A stretch of 34,035 nt of DNA from Gnetum montanum (taxonomy: Eukaryota; Streptophyta; Gnetopsida; Gnetales; Gnetaceae): the NCBI GenBank assembly GCA_015680685.1, contig MNCI01026509.1:7515-41549 (forward strand), given 5' to 3'. Each line of letters opens with the position of its first letter. Positions within the stretch are counted from its first letter, which is position 1. The notes below the pieces were generated by a model. The model did not search any database and was not told where the DNA came from. It worked only from the letters and a program-made list of their open reading frames with translations. The position numbers and the translations under genes were made by a program. Positions 1-8,882 of the stretch are shown piece after piece.

Positions 1-138
1 TAACAAAATAAACAACCACACAAAGAAAGGAAAGAGTATAAACGATGTTGCAAAACAAAAACAAGAAAATTTAAAGAAATTTGTAAAACAAAAATGTGTA
101 AAAGAAAAACTTAAAAAGAAACTGAGGGCCTCGATTGA

Positions 139-474
139 TCAGCAGAGGTGACCATCTCCCCCATGACTGAGTTGGAAGGGAGAGATCCAGGATAATGAGC
201 GAGGTCGTCCCTTCCTCGAGGTATTATGTGCATTGACTGTTCTAGATTCATGGTAAGGTTTGGTTTGTTGCACATTGATTAGTAATCTCTTATCAGAGCG
301 CTTGTTTAAATTTTTTAGGAGTTTCCAACTTCTCCCTATTGATGTTTTTAGGTTAAGGTTTGGAAATTGGCGATACTCTTGCTCTAGTGTATCTATGCTT
401 TTGACATGAGCGCAAATTGTTTCCTTAGTTAGTTCCATGCACGTTGATGAGTTGCTCTCTTGATCAGCTATCAA
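139..474 (-). pseudogene. PR-RT linker joined directly to the C-terminal tail of integrase (deletion junction ORF)
   Basis: This 111-codon open frame begins with the linker that follows protease in all three elements; the right copy carries a similar stretch (IANQESNPPTC there, IADQESNSSTC here). Around residues 60-75 it changes to a stretch containing INVQQTKPYHESR, which resembles the VNxQxxKPYHE ending of plant gypsy integrases. It finishes across the purine-rich GGGGGAGATGG block. The frame therefore appears to span a junction where RT, RNase H and most of integrase were lost. The integrase-tail identification is by motif memory and is moderately sure. In the right copy the equivalent join lies about 115 bp further in, so that copy lacks the stub. 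Confidence 0.5.
156..167 (-). promoter_or_regulatory. PPT-like block (GTCATGGGGGAG)
   Basis: This minus-strand purine-rich string lies just after the end of the pol relic. It is nearly identical to the string that touches the 3' LTR of the central element (13079-13090) and to 29485-29496. It could act as an internal or central polypurine tract. Function is inferred from position and similarity only. Confidence 0.4.
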
Positions 475-559
475 CCACTATGTGTCTTCTTATTGTGTGG
501 TTGCTACATAGAACACTTTTGTATGTTAATTTATTGTGCATAACGGTTGCATGAAGGCT

Positions 560-1250
560 ATGCTGAACATTCCTATACACAATCACACCCTATATCACTG
601 TATATGATGCATGGAACTTTCTTCTTCTTGATCTTCCCAAAAATGCTTTCCTTAGATATTTCCAGGGAAAGATTGCAAATTCCTAGGTGTGCATTTATGG
701 TACTTAGCCATGCCCTTCCCATGATTATTAGGAAGTCCCCTTTATCATTGTTTACTTGTATCACTAGGAAATTAGCTGGGTATGACCACCCACACACAGT
801 GGTAATGATGTCCTCCACCAGTCCCAAGGGAACAATGATGGACTGGTCAGCCGACTCTAGGCAAATATTACTCTTCTTTAATGGAGGCAGGTTCTAGGCT
901 TTGTACATCTTTTACGATATTAAGTTGACTCTGAAACTTGAGTTTAGAAGAGCTTTACATGGTTCATTCCCAGCAACTTGAAGATAGATTAGAGGGCTTC
1001 CGAGGTTAGAGAATTTCCTAGGAAGGTGACCCTCCTTAATCCAATCAGTAACGACATGTGTTAACATAACTATGTATGTTGAGCTTAGTTTTCGGTTTGA
1101 AGGGAGCTCTGAAGCCTTATTTGATGGAGAGGCGTTCAGAGGTTCAATCGCTTGTGGTTGTGAGGGCTTGGTTGGACTGTTGGTTCTGAAGAAATGTCTT
1201 CTCTTCATACGGTTGTTAGAACTAGGAGCGGGTTGAAGATTCATAGCCCT
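560..1250 (-). pseudogene. Retropepsin-like protease domain of the left element, catalytic Asp lost
   Basis: This is an aspartic protease of the gypsy retropepsin type, which would process the Gag-Pol polyprotein. Going downstream on the minus strand, one sees PLIYLQVAGNEPCKALLNSS followed by FRVNLIS (about 990-925), where plant elements usually have LLDSGSxVNLI. Then come VPLGLVEDIITTV and the flap/C-terminal signature IMGRAWLSTINAHLGI (about 740-690), matching the usual ILGRPWLAT block. The catalytic Asp of the D-S/T-G triad is Asn here (AAC, plus-strand bases 942-944). A stop splits the domain near 920-895. The right copy has the same Asn. The fold assignment is confident; activity is very unlikely. 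Confidence 0.75.
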
Positions 1251-1639
1251 TGTAGCATTGCGTTGCTACGGTTGAGTGGGGAGTTCCCCTTGCATTGCTG
1301 GAGTGGGTGGTAGTGGAGCTATCGGTGTGAGAGTTGCAAATGGATTTGGAAGATGGTATGTCTAGGGTTATCTCCCCTAGGAGAAGGAGTCCTATAATAC
1401 TGCCAAGCTTGGTTTCACGTGACCAATAGAGTCACGTGGAGAGATTGGCTGCTGCACATAGTAGCCATATGGATCCAGTTGCTGGTAGGGGTATTGTTGC
1501 CTTGGTGGTGGCATTCCCCATGACTGTGGGTATTATCACTGTTGGTGTTACTCAATAGGTTGTGGTGGAGTTCCACTTGGATAATACGTTGAAGGTTGGT
1601 GGAACTGCCTTGGGTTACCTTGGGGATAAGGTAACTGTT

Positions 1640-3620
1640 GGGGTGCTTGCTATTTGTTAAGTCGTGGGTTGAGTGCATATAGCCCAGACTCTTGTAGATG
1701 TGAGATCACTGGGCAACATCCCTTAGGATGATTGTATTGGCATATCTCACATCCATCGTCATTATCCATATCTAAATCCACAACCTCTTTAGTGATGGCC
1801 ATTTTACCCTTACCTTTGTTACATGCATTGTCCACTTATCTCTTTTTCTTTTTGTCATAGTCACTACCTCGCTCCGTAGACTCCTCTATGATTTTAAGAA
1901 TAGTTTTCAACCTACTATCTAGGGAGTCCCAGATTTGGCCTACCTTTGTCGATACCTCTGTTGTTAAGTTTTGGAGTGGCAAGGTTTTCCTATTCACCAT
2001 CTCTTTGAGTGGTGACTCTTCCTCCTCGTCATAGAATCTCACTCCCCTTTTTCGGAGGGAAAGATCTTGGTTGTACTCTTCCACACATTCTCTCTTATGT
2101 AGCTTTCCTTCCTCCTTGGTTACTTGCTCTAGCAATCTATGAACCTGATGAGACCTAAGCTCTGATAATCTCCCTTGGGCATACATTCCAAAGGTTCTCC
2201 TTGTTTCATGCCTAAGTCCATCTATGAGATGGTGTAGTTGATCCTGCTACAAAAAACCATGGCCCGGGCAATGATGTAAAAGTACATAATAACGGCCCAT
2301 GGTAGCATCCAAGGGTTCATGATTTCCCTACTTCCATTTTTGGATTTGCTTTTGTAGGTTAGCCACTCAGGAGTATATTTGGTACTTATCATTAAATAGT
2401 TCTAACATTATACTCCACCTCTGAATGGATTTCGGTTATAAGGACCGATACCAGCTTTCCTCTTCTTTCACTAGTGTCCTTGGAAACAACTTCAAGTTTT
2501 GCCATTCCTTTTCTACGTTCTGCAAGGCAAATGCATCATGAAATGCTTGTAAGTGGTTTTGAGGATCAGCATTGTATCCCCCTTCAAATCGTGGGATATT
2601 GTTCATGTCTAACCTCTTAATCCTACTATCCTTTTGGTTCCTTGTTGGAATTCTTATGGCCTTTGTTTTGTTTAGCATGCTTCTAGTTGCGAGTAGGGGT
2701 TCTTCGTGGTCATCTTGTTCATAGCATCTATGATGTCTACATGGTTTCCTACTCTTCCTTCTTCCATGCCTTGACTCCTTAGAGTGCCCTCATCCTCGTT
2801 CTTGACTGTCTTGTCAATGTTTTTCACTCTGTTTCTCTTTATCCTCATGGTTAGCTTCCTTATGACTATGTCCTGACACTGAAAGAGAGGGTGAATGTGA
2901 CGATGAAGGTGAAGAAGAAGGAGAACCATCACCATGACGATGTTTTCTACCTTCTCTTTGGTGGTCTCGGCCCTGATGATGATTACGATTAGAACGTTTG
3001 CCCTTATCGTGTGTTTGTGTTTCCTCATTGAACCCTTCGTGTTCATGGGGATTAGAACTAGGGTTGTGAATTGTGGAGTGGAGGTTTTGATACACCACCT
3101 CCTGACCATCATTAGGAGGGGGAACATCAATTGGTGGGGTACTTGTTGAAACCGGTTCACCATCCCCAATTTCACTTAAAATGTGTAGGGCGTTATGGGG
3201 CCATTTACCCTTCAAAGATGTGTGGTAACTTTCCTGTCGCAAGTCCTGTTGTCGTTGCGCTTCTGTGGGACGATAGTCCCTTGTGTTATCATTGCATGCA
3301 ATATATTCTGCATATAAAAGCGGCATGCCTATTTGTGTGAGAGCACGAAAGAGCATGTTGGGGATTGCTCAGTTTAGAGACAACACTATGTTACCCTCCA
3401 AGTCTCTTTAATGCAGTTGTTCATCTTGATGGAGAATAAAGGTAAAGTTGGGTACATACTCATCATGATGAGTATATACCACATGAAACTATTGAGGAAC
3501 TGGTAGATCTTGGTTAAGTGTGTTATGCCGCTGACTGTCTTTTGTGTTAGTCCTAGGCAGTGAAGTGCTTTTGTGCGAAGAAGAAGATATTTTTGTCTTA
3601 TTTGGTGTGTGATTTACCAT
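1640..3620 (-). pseudogene. gag of the left element (capsid and nucleocapsid), broken
   Basis: This gag would encode the capsid and RNA-binding protein of the retroelement particle. The likely start is the ATG at 3620-3618, about 95 nt after the PBS; the frame begins MVNHTPNKTK and has three in-frame stops before about 3350. A low-complexity stretch rich in His, Ser, Asp and Lys (about 3060-2820) precedes the Retrotrans_gag-like block. That block contains IPRFEGGYNADPQNHLQAF (about 2600-2540) and then LKLFPRTLVKEEESWYRSL. Next comes a charged region containing HRLLEQVTKEEGKL, then a zinc-knuckle-like CEICQYNHPKGCC near 1765-1727 (CX2CX3H spacing, not the standard CX2CX4HX4C). A Pro/Gln/Tyr-rich tail follows. 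Frameshifts occur near 2814, 2678-2436 and 1836. The equivalent right-hand gag is better preserved. Confidence 0.75.
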
Positions 3621-3714
3621 TGTCTTATCTTTCCTTAATTAACCCTAAGGGTTTGTTCTAGCATGCCAACGATATGAATAATTTCCTATGTTCTATGTAG
3701 CACAAACAACTAAG

Positions 3715-3732
3715 TCCCTAGCAATGGTGCCA
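3715..3732 (-). other. Primer binding site, tRNA-Asp type (left element)
   Basis: On the minus strand this reads TGGCACCATTGCTAGGGA, one base downstream of the LTR end. The remembered tRNA-Asp PBS of plant Athila/Tat elements is TGGCGCCGTTGCCGGGGA. The four differences are all G-to-A or C-to-T, mostly at former CpG sites, as expected from deamination of methylated cytosines. Confidence 0.75.
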
Positions 3733-3733
3733 A

Positions 3734-4527
3734 TGATGAGTGGTGAGGTACCCCTACACTTAACCATACGAATATGAGTGTTTCATGCACGATCCGATTG
3801 AACTCCAAGGACTAAGTTCGTACATGCTTTAATGGAGCACTTAAGGTTAATCAATTGCTGTCTTCCCAAACTTACTTGTATTGTCACGATTGTATGGTTA
3901 AGTATACTTGAGGTATATGATTTTTATAACTTTTATCTGTTTAATGTCTTATGTTAATAGGGGAAGGTAAGGAGAAGTAACTAACTTTCATTAACTATTC
4001 ACTAACTAAGTTCTAATTATTCCTAACACCAGTATTCGTTCTCACTTGCCGCATACATCTTGAACAAGTGCAACGCTGCTTGGATTACCAAACGCTAATC
4101 ATTACTGGGTTACCAAGCACTACACACTTGCTTGAAGCGGTCGTACTGAGTGCTTTTAACTAGGAGAGTCAAGGGTTGAGAGAGATTAATTAACTAGAAA
4201 AGCATTTAAACGTTCAACAATAATTAATTACTATTTAGCTTAGTCCATATGCTACAAGGTTTATCATAAAGTTAGTCTTTATTGTCGTACACAAATGTGT
4301 GCTCAGGTACAATTTTTTTGAGTAAAGATCCATTCACTTTAAGACTCCTACTACGGGCACATGGAAATTATTCTAACTCTGGAATGGTAAAACTGCAAGA
4401 GTTTAGCTATGGGTCTAAGTCTAACTCCCCTGAACAAGGAAAGCTGCCTCTTATTTATAGAAATTGAGGTAGGTTGCGATATAGTATATGCGATATTGTG
4501 GGGCAGACACGATATCGCGGCTCATCA
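3734..4527 (-). repeat. 5' LTR of the left element (794 bp)
   Basis: In plus-strand orientation it opens with TGATGAGTGGTGAGGTACCCC and ends with CTCATCA, giving TG...CA ends with a short inverted repeat. The left end abuts the PBS. The body aligns with the LTRs at 12149-13078, 24608-25502 and 26786-27561 across the long R-U5 part, including repeated GGGTTACCAAGC-type strings near 4084-4120. The U3 part (4460-4527) has repeated GATAT/CGATAT strings. It resembles the U3 of the right element, not the central one. Confidence 0.85.
4450..4459 (-). promoter_or_regulatory. TATA box of the left LTR promoter
   Basis: The minus strand reads TATAAATAAG about 70 bp inside the LTR start. The same TATAAATA string occurs at the equivalent place in the other three LTRs, so this is the likely retroelement core promoter. 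Confidence 0.6.
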
Positions 4528-4661
4528 ATTGTAACAATAATGTCAATATACAAAAGCCTGTGATATAATAATAACATTATTTATGTATTTATAACATGAT
4601 TTTTTATATCTCCACAAACGAATATGCATTACAAATATATATTGTTGTGCCAATTTAGTTT

Positions 4662-4935
4662 GATCTCTTCGTATTCCCTCATGCCCATGTGCCACATGAA
4701 TGGGAGCTAAAGAATCAGTGCAGGGGAGTTGAATCTCTACTCAATTAATGTTCTCTAATCCCTGAGCTTTCCATTTGTTTCTTTGTATTCCTTCACATGC
4801 ATGCACCACATGCAAGGGAGCCAAAGAGTCACTGCAGGGGAGCCAAAGAGTCACTGCAGGGGAGCCAAATCTCTATTTAATTGATGCCCTTGACCCTTGG
4901 GCTCCCCTTTCATCTCTTCATATTCTCTTACATGT
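4662..4935. repeat. Degenerate tandem repeat, units of about 114-135 bp, with an internal 22-bp duplication
   Basis: Units start near 4662, 4777 and 4910 with (C/G)ATCTCTTC(G/A)TATTC-like text. Each is followed by CCACATG, GGGAGCC/TAAAGA, GCAGGGGAG and a CTCTA-TTAAT stretch. Within the second unit a 22-bp block is perfectly duplicated (4819-4840 and 4841-4862). No coding frame runs through it. Confidence 0.75.
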
Positions 4936-5157
4936 AGGCCTGACGTAGGTAATAATGAATATTTATTATTATAAATGGTGGATAATATTGACTATTTATT
5001 ATTATTATAAATGATGATGGTTACAATTACAGTAATAATGAATATTTATTATTATTATAAACACTTATGATTATGGTTAGAGTGACACTTACATGAGAAC
5101 TTAGTTGAAATAGATCCAGATCAATCTTCTAAAATTTCAATTTCAGTTTCTTAAATA
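4936..5157. other. AT-rich spacer with repeated AATATTTATTATTATAAA strings
   Basis: Three related TTATTATTATAAA blocks lie near 4958, 4998 and 5045. No gene was seen. If the PME donor at 5163 is real, this is the start of intron 1. Confidence 0.5.
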
Positions 5158-5163
5158 ACTCAC
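5158..5163 (-). other. Possible splice donor ending PME exon 1 (G|GTGAGT)
   Basis: Directly after the last PME-like codons the minus strand reads AGCTGGTGAGTTATTT. GTGAGT fits the plant donor consensus. Read through instead, it gives a stop (TGA). No catalytic-domain sequence is visible downstream to 4528. Confidence 0.4.
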
Positions 5164-5901
5164 CAGCTACTACATCCGCGGGCTGCTGCGTTCACGGCCG
5201 CAGAGATGGTAGTGTAAGTGCTGGAGCCGTTGGCAGCCACAACTGCATCAGCAGCCACCACCAGAGGCACAGATTGTAGCAGACGGCGAGTGTTCCTGGG
5301 CACCCATCTTGGGAACCCATCATCATCAACATTGCCTTCTTTTTCATGCCACAGCAGTCGTCGGCGCCGACGACGGAGACGCCGGGCGAGACCGGAAAGC
5401 GGCGTTGAAGTAGAGAGATATGCTGAGGACCTCCGAGGCATTTCCGGTGGCCCCGAGCATCTGCGTTTTGAAGGGAGAATGCGGGCAGTTGAGGTCGGAG
5501 AATCCTGTGGCGCAGGTGTCCAGGTTTGTCAACGCGGCGCTCAGATACACCGAAACGGTGTCTGATTCGGCGGATTCGGCAGAGGCGTTGAGATCGTTGA
5601 GAGAGTCTTGGATGAGCTCCATGCAGTCGTTCCAGGCCTTGCGTTCCGCCGGTGTGGGAGCGTGCGCGCCCGGCAACGAAACGGCCGTGGTGTGCCAGCG
5701 CCACAGTTCTTGGCTACCGATTCTCATGCAGGATTCCAGCAGCGGTTCCCTGGCCTTGACGGTTCCCGGGTGGCCAAAAATCTGAACGCATGTGCTTGGA
5801 TATTGGGTCTTACTGCATTCCCGGGTTATGGAGCCCGTTGCATGGCTCAGCGCTGCCATGAGCAGCAGCAAGAAGCTCAAAATGCCGTGTTTGATCGCCA
5901 T
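5164..5901 (-). pseudogene. Type I pectin methylesterase, 5' part only (signal peptide, PMEI pro-domain, start of catalytic domain), frameshifted
   Basis: PMEs de-esterify cell-wall homogalacturonan. In the type I forms an N-terminal PMEI domain is cut off at a basic site before secretion. The start chosen is the ATG at 5901-5899, which begins a hydrophobic signal peptide (MAIKHGILSFLLLLMAALSH). PMEI hallmarks follow: Cys29-X8-Cys38, Cys93 in NDCMELIQDSLNDL, and SAALTNLDTC with Cys130. After residue about 169 the PMEI frame reaches a stop at 5344. A neighbouring frame then gives GFPRWVPRNTRRLLQ (dibasic RRLL processing site) and ADAVVAANGSSTYTTISAAV, the usual start of the PME catalytic domain. 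One frameshift therefore lies at about 5345-5395. The rest of the catalytic domain, including its active-site Asp, Gln and Arg, is not in the window. The exon ends at a GTGAGT sequence. It is either a truncated pseudogene or exon 1 of a gene with a very long intron; a sequencing indel is also possible. Confidence 0.8.
5357..5374. repeat. Perfect 18-bp GC-rich palindrome in the PME linker
   Basis: GTCGTCGGCGCCGACGAC equals its own reverse complement and lies inside the interval where the PME reading frame shifts. Such a hairpin-forming sequence is prone to replication slippage and to assembly or sequencing indels. Confidence 0.85.
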
Positions 5902-5943
5902 TTTTGTGATCTGTTTGTTTTTGGGAAGGCAGTGGTGTGTGTT

Positions 5944-5951
5944 CTTATACA
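5944..5951 (-). promoter_or_regulatory. Candidate TATA box upstream of PME
   Basis: The minus strand reads GTATAAGA about 45 nt before the ATG at 5901. The spacing would leave a 5' UTR of only about 15-20 nt, so this is tentative. Confidence 0.35.
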
Positions 5952-5959
5952 GTGGTGTT

Positions 5960-7090
5960 TGTTGGTGGGGAATGGAAGTAGGAAGCATCATCGGTTTAGG
6001 GTATCTGATGACGCGCGACAACGTATTCGTCGCGTAAATTTTCCGCGTCCTCGAAACAGGACTAGAGACTAACGCCTTCCTCACGCCAATGCCTTGTGAA
6101 TTATTTGGTTTGTTTACGAATTCCGGATACGTGGTTCTCTGCAAGTGAAGAGCTTTTCGTTTTCAGGGTTTGAGGCTATGCGCCGGAGATTCGCGATTCC
6201 CAAGAAAATCTTACGAACCGTTCGCGGTGGATTGGGGCACGCGTACAGAAGCGTGTAAAATCTGCATTGGGTACGTAAATTATAATTTTTCGTTGGATTT
6301 TTCAAATCGCGTCAAATCTTACCTGTTTGCTGCAAATTGCATCCGCGTTTGCATCTGCGTCTAATACTTTTTATTTACAGACGCTGCTCCTATTCCGTCA
6401 TTGATAGGGATTTGGATGCTTTTGCATTTTTTTTGATGCAGGGGTCTCGTCTGCCCAGTTTGATTTGGGTGACTGGGTAGGAGACTTGCCTTTATCGGAT
6501 TTATCTGTTGATGCTTAGAGAATGTGTTGTTACCTTACAGAATGCGCTGCACATCTATCATTCTATACTTTATTATTCTATATTTTTCAGTTTCTATATT
6601 TTTATCATTCTATATTTTTCAGAAAATCGATCGTTTCCTTCTAGCGGAATCTGGACGGGCTTGCCAAGCCTGCGTAAGCACGCATTGCGAGCGGTTCTCT
6701 TCTCTTCGATCCTTAATTTTAGTTTTTGCTCTTAAAAAATTTGGATGATATTTCTTCCGTTTTTTAAATGCGAGGGCTACATGATTTACATTTGTAATCT
6801 TAGTGCACAATTTTTCCACCGAACGTTCGCTCTTGGTTCTCGCTTGTTATTTTCCGCTGCTTTCCATCGTTGCTGTAAAGATTTCTCTCCATCTCTATAG
6901 TGATTCGTGAGCACGAAATTCGCTTTTCTTCCCCTTCCATTTTGCTCTTCCAGTTTGCGTGAGAACACATTCCTGTCTGATCTTTCGTAGTGGATTTTAG
7001 TATCAATTGAGTTGCCTATTTTGCTTAGATTTACCTCATCTTTACTTTTCGTTTTAGTTTAGTCCGATGATTTTAGAAAAAAGATTTTTA
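5960..7090. other. Unassigned spacer upstream of PME; possible 5' end of a diverging plus-strand gene
   Basis: The part to about 6260 is GC-richer than the surrounding DNA. A short plus-strand frame starts at 6178 (MRRRFAIPKKILRTVRGG) and stops after 26 codons. Intron-like signals follow: GGGTACGTAAAT near 6270, then T-rich DNA, then TATTTACAG near 6372-6380 and TTTTGATGCAG near 6440. No family was recognised, and overlapping small frames at 6500-7000 look like chance. Confidence 0.25.
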
Positions 7091-7094
7091 TTTA

Positions 7095-7376
7095 GTGGAT
7101 TGGTTTGGTATTTTTATTCATGGGCCATGGCCATCTCATGTTGCGTCTCTGCTTTCAGGTAACGGCCATGATTCCGGCCATTACCATCTGTGGCCGTCAT
7201 TCCAGCCAGTCATTAATGCACAACTTGTGAGGGAAGGGAATCAGTTGGTTACAAAACTGCTTTCAGGCCTCTCTCCCTCTGCAAGTGCATACAGAATAGT
7301 TGAAGCATACATTGGTTCAAAGTTCAAACAAAATTTCAGCACCATATCCTTCCCAAATCTTTTTAGGAAGCCCTAG
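7095..7376 (+). CDS. Unrecognised small ORF (93 codons), possibly a gene fragment
   Basis: The frame starts MDWFGIFIHGPWPSHV and ends FPNLFRKP. Its second half (VINAQLVREGNQLVTKLL, then SGLSPSASAYRIVEAYIG) has a natural-looking amino acid mix and the region is GC-richer than the DNA to its right. A TTTCAG precedes GTAACGG near 7160, so the true coding part may begin there as an exon. No domain was recognised. It could be a relic of a host gene or a chance frame. Confidence 0.2.
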   Translation: MDWFGIFIHGPWPSHVASLLSGNGHDSGHYHLWPSFQPVINAQLVREGNQLVTKLLSGLSPSASAYRIVEAYIGSKFKQNFSTISFPNLFRKP

Positions 7377-7639
7377 TCAACATCTGCAGTCAAACATGCA
7401 AGAGGCATGAACTCAACCCACAACAACAAATTCGTTCACTTCAAAGACCGTCTTTGAATCTCCTGCTATCCCAACTTTATAAAGCGAGCTCATAAGTCCA
7501 AAACGTGTCATGAACTTGCCGAGAGAATTATTAACAGCGCAGAAGCAAATAGAGCTATGTGAAAATGGTGGTGGGGAAGGGATTCCTGCTTTAAAAATCT
7601 AATAAACTTTATTGGCTTATATGCTTGGTATTAGTTTTC
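7377..7639. other. Unassigned, no gene seen
   Basis: This stretch has mixed composition with no long frame or repeat. It separates the small ORF from the hAT relic. Confidence 0.4.
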
Positions 7640-8700
7640 TATGAAAATGTAGCAATATTTTTCCTAATGGCACAACCTATTGTTGATTTCATCCTTTATG
7701 TTGATAAAGATACACTTGCATCAGGAGAAATTTATGTAATTTATGAAAATATGTTATAGAAATTGATAGCTCTTTTGATTTTTATAATGCTCAGTTACTT
7801 CATTGATTCTAAAAAGATGAAATGTTACAAATACCCCATTGCATATGGCTGCATATGCATTAAATATTAAGTGGTATTTTTTAAAATATAGAGATAAAAA
7901 TCCAACTAGGCCTTGTGACGATTTTGATGTAAGAACAGGTTTTTTATAGAATATGTTAAATGATTACATTCACCTTCTAAGGTTAGCTTAATTAGAAAGG
8001 AACGGTTTTAACTTACTAAAGGACATACAAAAGCATTTAAATGTGAAGATGTTATACTTGATATGGATGGAATAGTTGAAGAAGATCCAGCTAGATGGGG
8101 AGTTTGTATGGTGGAGATACTCCTAGATTTCTTTAGCAGTGAAGTTTCTTTCTCAGATCAATTTTTTTATTAAACATATAACAAATATTAATACGTATTA
8201 ATTTTCTTAATTAATTTATGAAATGTGATTTGAAAACTTGAAATAGTGATGTTTTATATATCATGCATTTTTTAAACACCATGATTAATAGGCTATTAGG
8301 TTTTAAGCTTCAAATGAGTTTGTTTATTAATGAAGTTTTGAATAATTTATAAAATGAATTTTTTAACAATGCAAAAATTTATTCTTGTTTTTATCATTTA
8401 TGTAGGTTGCATCTTCTTCTAAAAGAAATTGGTCAACATATTTTTTCATTTATCGAATCAAAATAAAAAAATAGTCTAACTCCAAAAAGAGTTGAAAAAT
8501 TAGTATCTTTTCATAGCATGATTAGATTGGAAGAAAGAAAGGAAATAAAATATAGGTAATCACCTACTCTTTGTTGGGATGTTAATCTACTAACATAGTT
8601 AATATTCCTGAAGCAATGAATCTTAATATTGATGATTCAATCCTTGATGAAGATGATTACCATGCAAATGATATTAATGACATAGAACAAAATGAAGCAG
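7640..8700 (+). pseudogene. hAT-family transposase relic (C-terminal half, dimerisation domain)
   Basis: hAT transposases cut and paste DNA transposons, and their C-terminal domain drives dimerisation. At 7669-7760 the frame reads PIVDFILYVDKDTLASGEIY and then VIYENML, resembling the D-x-MGxIYExM block of plant DUF659-hAT proteins. At about 8406-8460 it reads ASSSKRNWSTYFFIY, matching the S-G-CERNWSxF-IH signature; the Cys and Glu are missing. After a one-base shift it continues SLTPKRVEKLVSFHSMIRLE (about 8474-8540), the usual partner block, and an acidic tail near 8600-8700. TATGTAG just before 8406 could be an intron acceptor. Frameshifts, stops and AT-rich insertions make it dead. No terminal inverted repeats were identified. 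Confidence 0.6.
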
Positions 8701-8704
8701 GTTT

Positions 8705-8756
8705 TACAAATTTACTCTTTAGAGTAGAGCTACAAATTTACTCTTTAGAGTAGAGC
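8705..8756. repeat. 26-bp perfect tandem duplication
   Basis: TACAAATTTACTCTTTAGAG plus TAGAGC occurs twice head to tail (8705-8730 and 8731-8756) at the end of the hAT relic. Confidence 0.85.
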
Positions 8757-8856
8757 AAGGAGAAAATATAGGCTAAAATTAAAATTTGAACAATGTGACA
8801 ATTTCTAAGCTTTGGCAAGAAACTCTTTTGTGATTTAAAGAGAGACAATTTTGTAA

Positions 8857-8882
8857 CATTATCATATATATATATGATAATG
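8857..8882. repeat. Perfect 26-bp AT palindrome
   Basis: CATTATCATATAT followed by its exact reverse complement. The (AT)n core suggests slippage or cruciform formation; no gene is attached. Confidence 0.8.

Larger units (their letters stand above)
1..4527 (-). mobile_element. Left Ty3/gypsy (Athila/Tat-like) retrotransposon, gag-PR type lacking RT/RH/INT
   Basis: Read on the minus strand, the order is 5' LTR (4527-3734), a tRNA-Asp-type PBS, gag, protease, a short stub of the end of pol, then a purine-rich block and A-rich DNA that runs off the window. Base 1 corresponds to about 29294 of the right-hand element, so the missing part should be a 3' non-coding region and the 3' LTR. Reverse transcriptase, RNase H and the integrase core are absent between the PR-RT linker and the pol tail. 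The central element at 12149-25502 has about 2.9 kb there. Stops and frameshifts make it non-functional. The family assignment rests on the PBS, the gag/PR sequence style and direct similarity to the central copy. Confidence 0.85.

Noticed and set aside
2814-3356. Histidine/serine-rich frame as a separate host protein
   Set aside because: It lies in frame with gag, has counterparts at the same place in the other two elements, and is flanked by retroelement sequence.
5345-5395. Programmed frameshifting in PME
   Set aside because: PME genes are not known to use recoding, and there is no slippery heptamer followed by a pseudoknot. Mutation or sequence error is simpler.
5192-6072. Several long frames on both strands across the PME exon
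   Set aside because: They overlap the PME frame in GC-rich DNA where stops are rare. Only the minus frames with PMEI and PME motifs make sense.
8857-8882. Transcription terminator hairpin
   Set aside because: This is a pure AT palindrome in plant DNA with no gene upstream. More likely a simple-sequence product.
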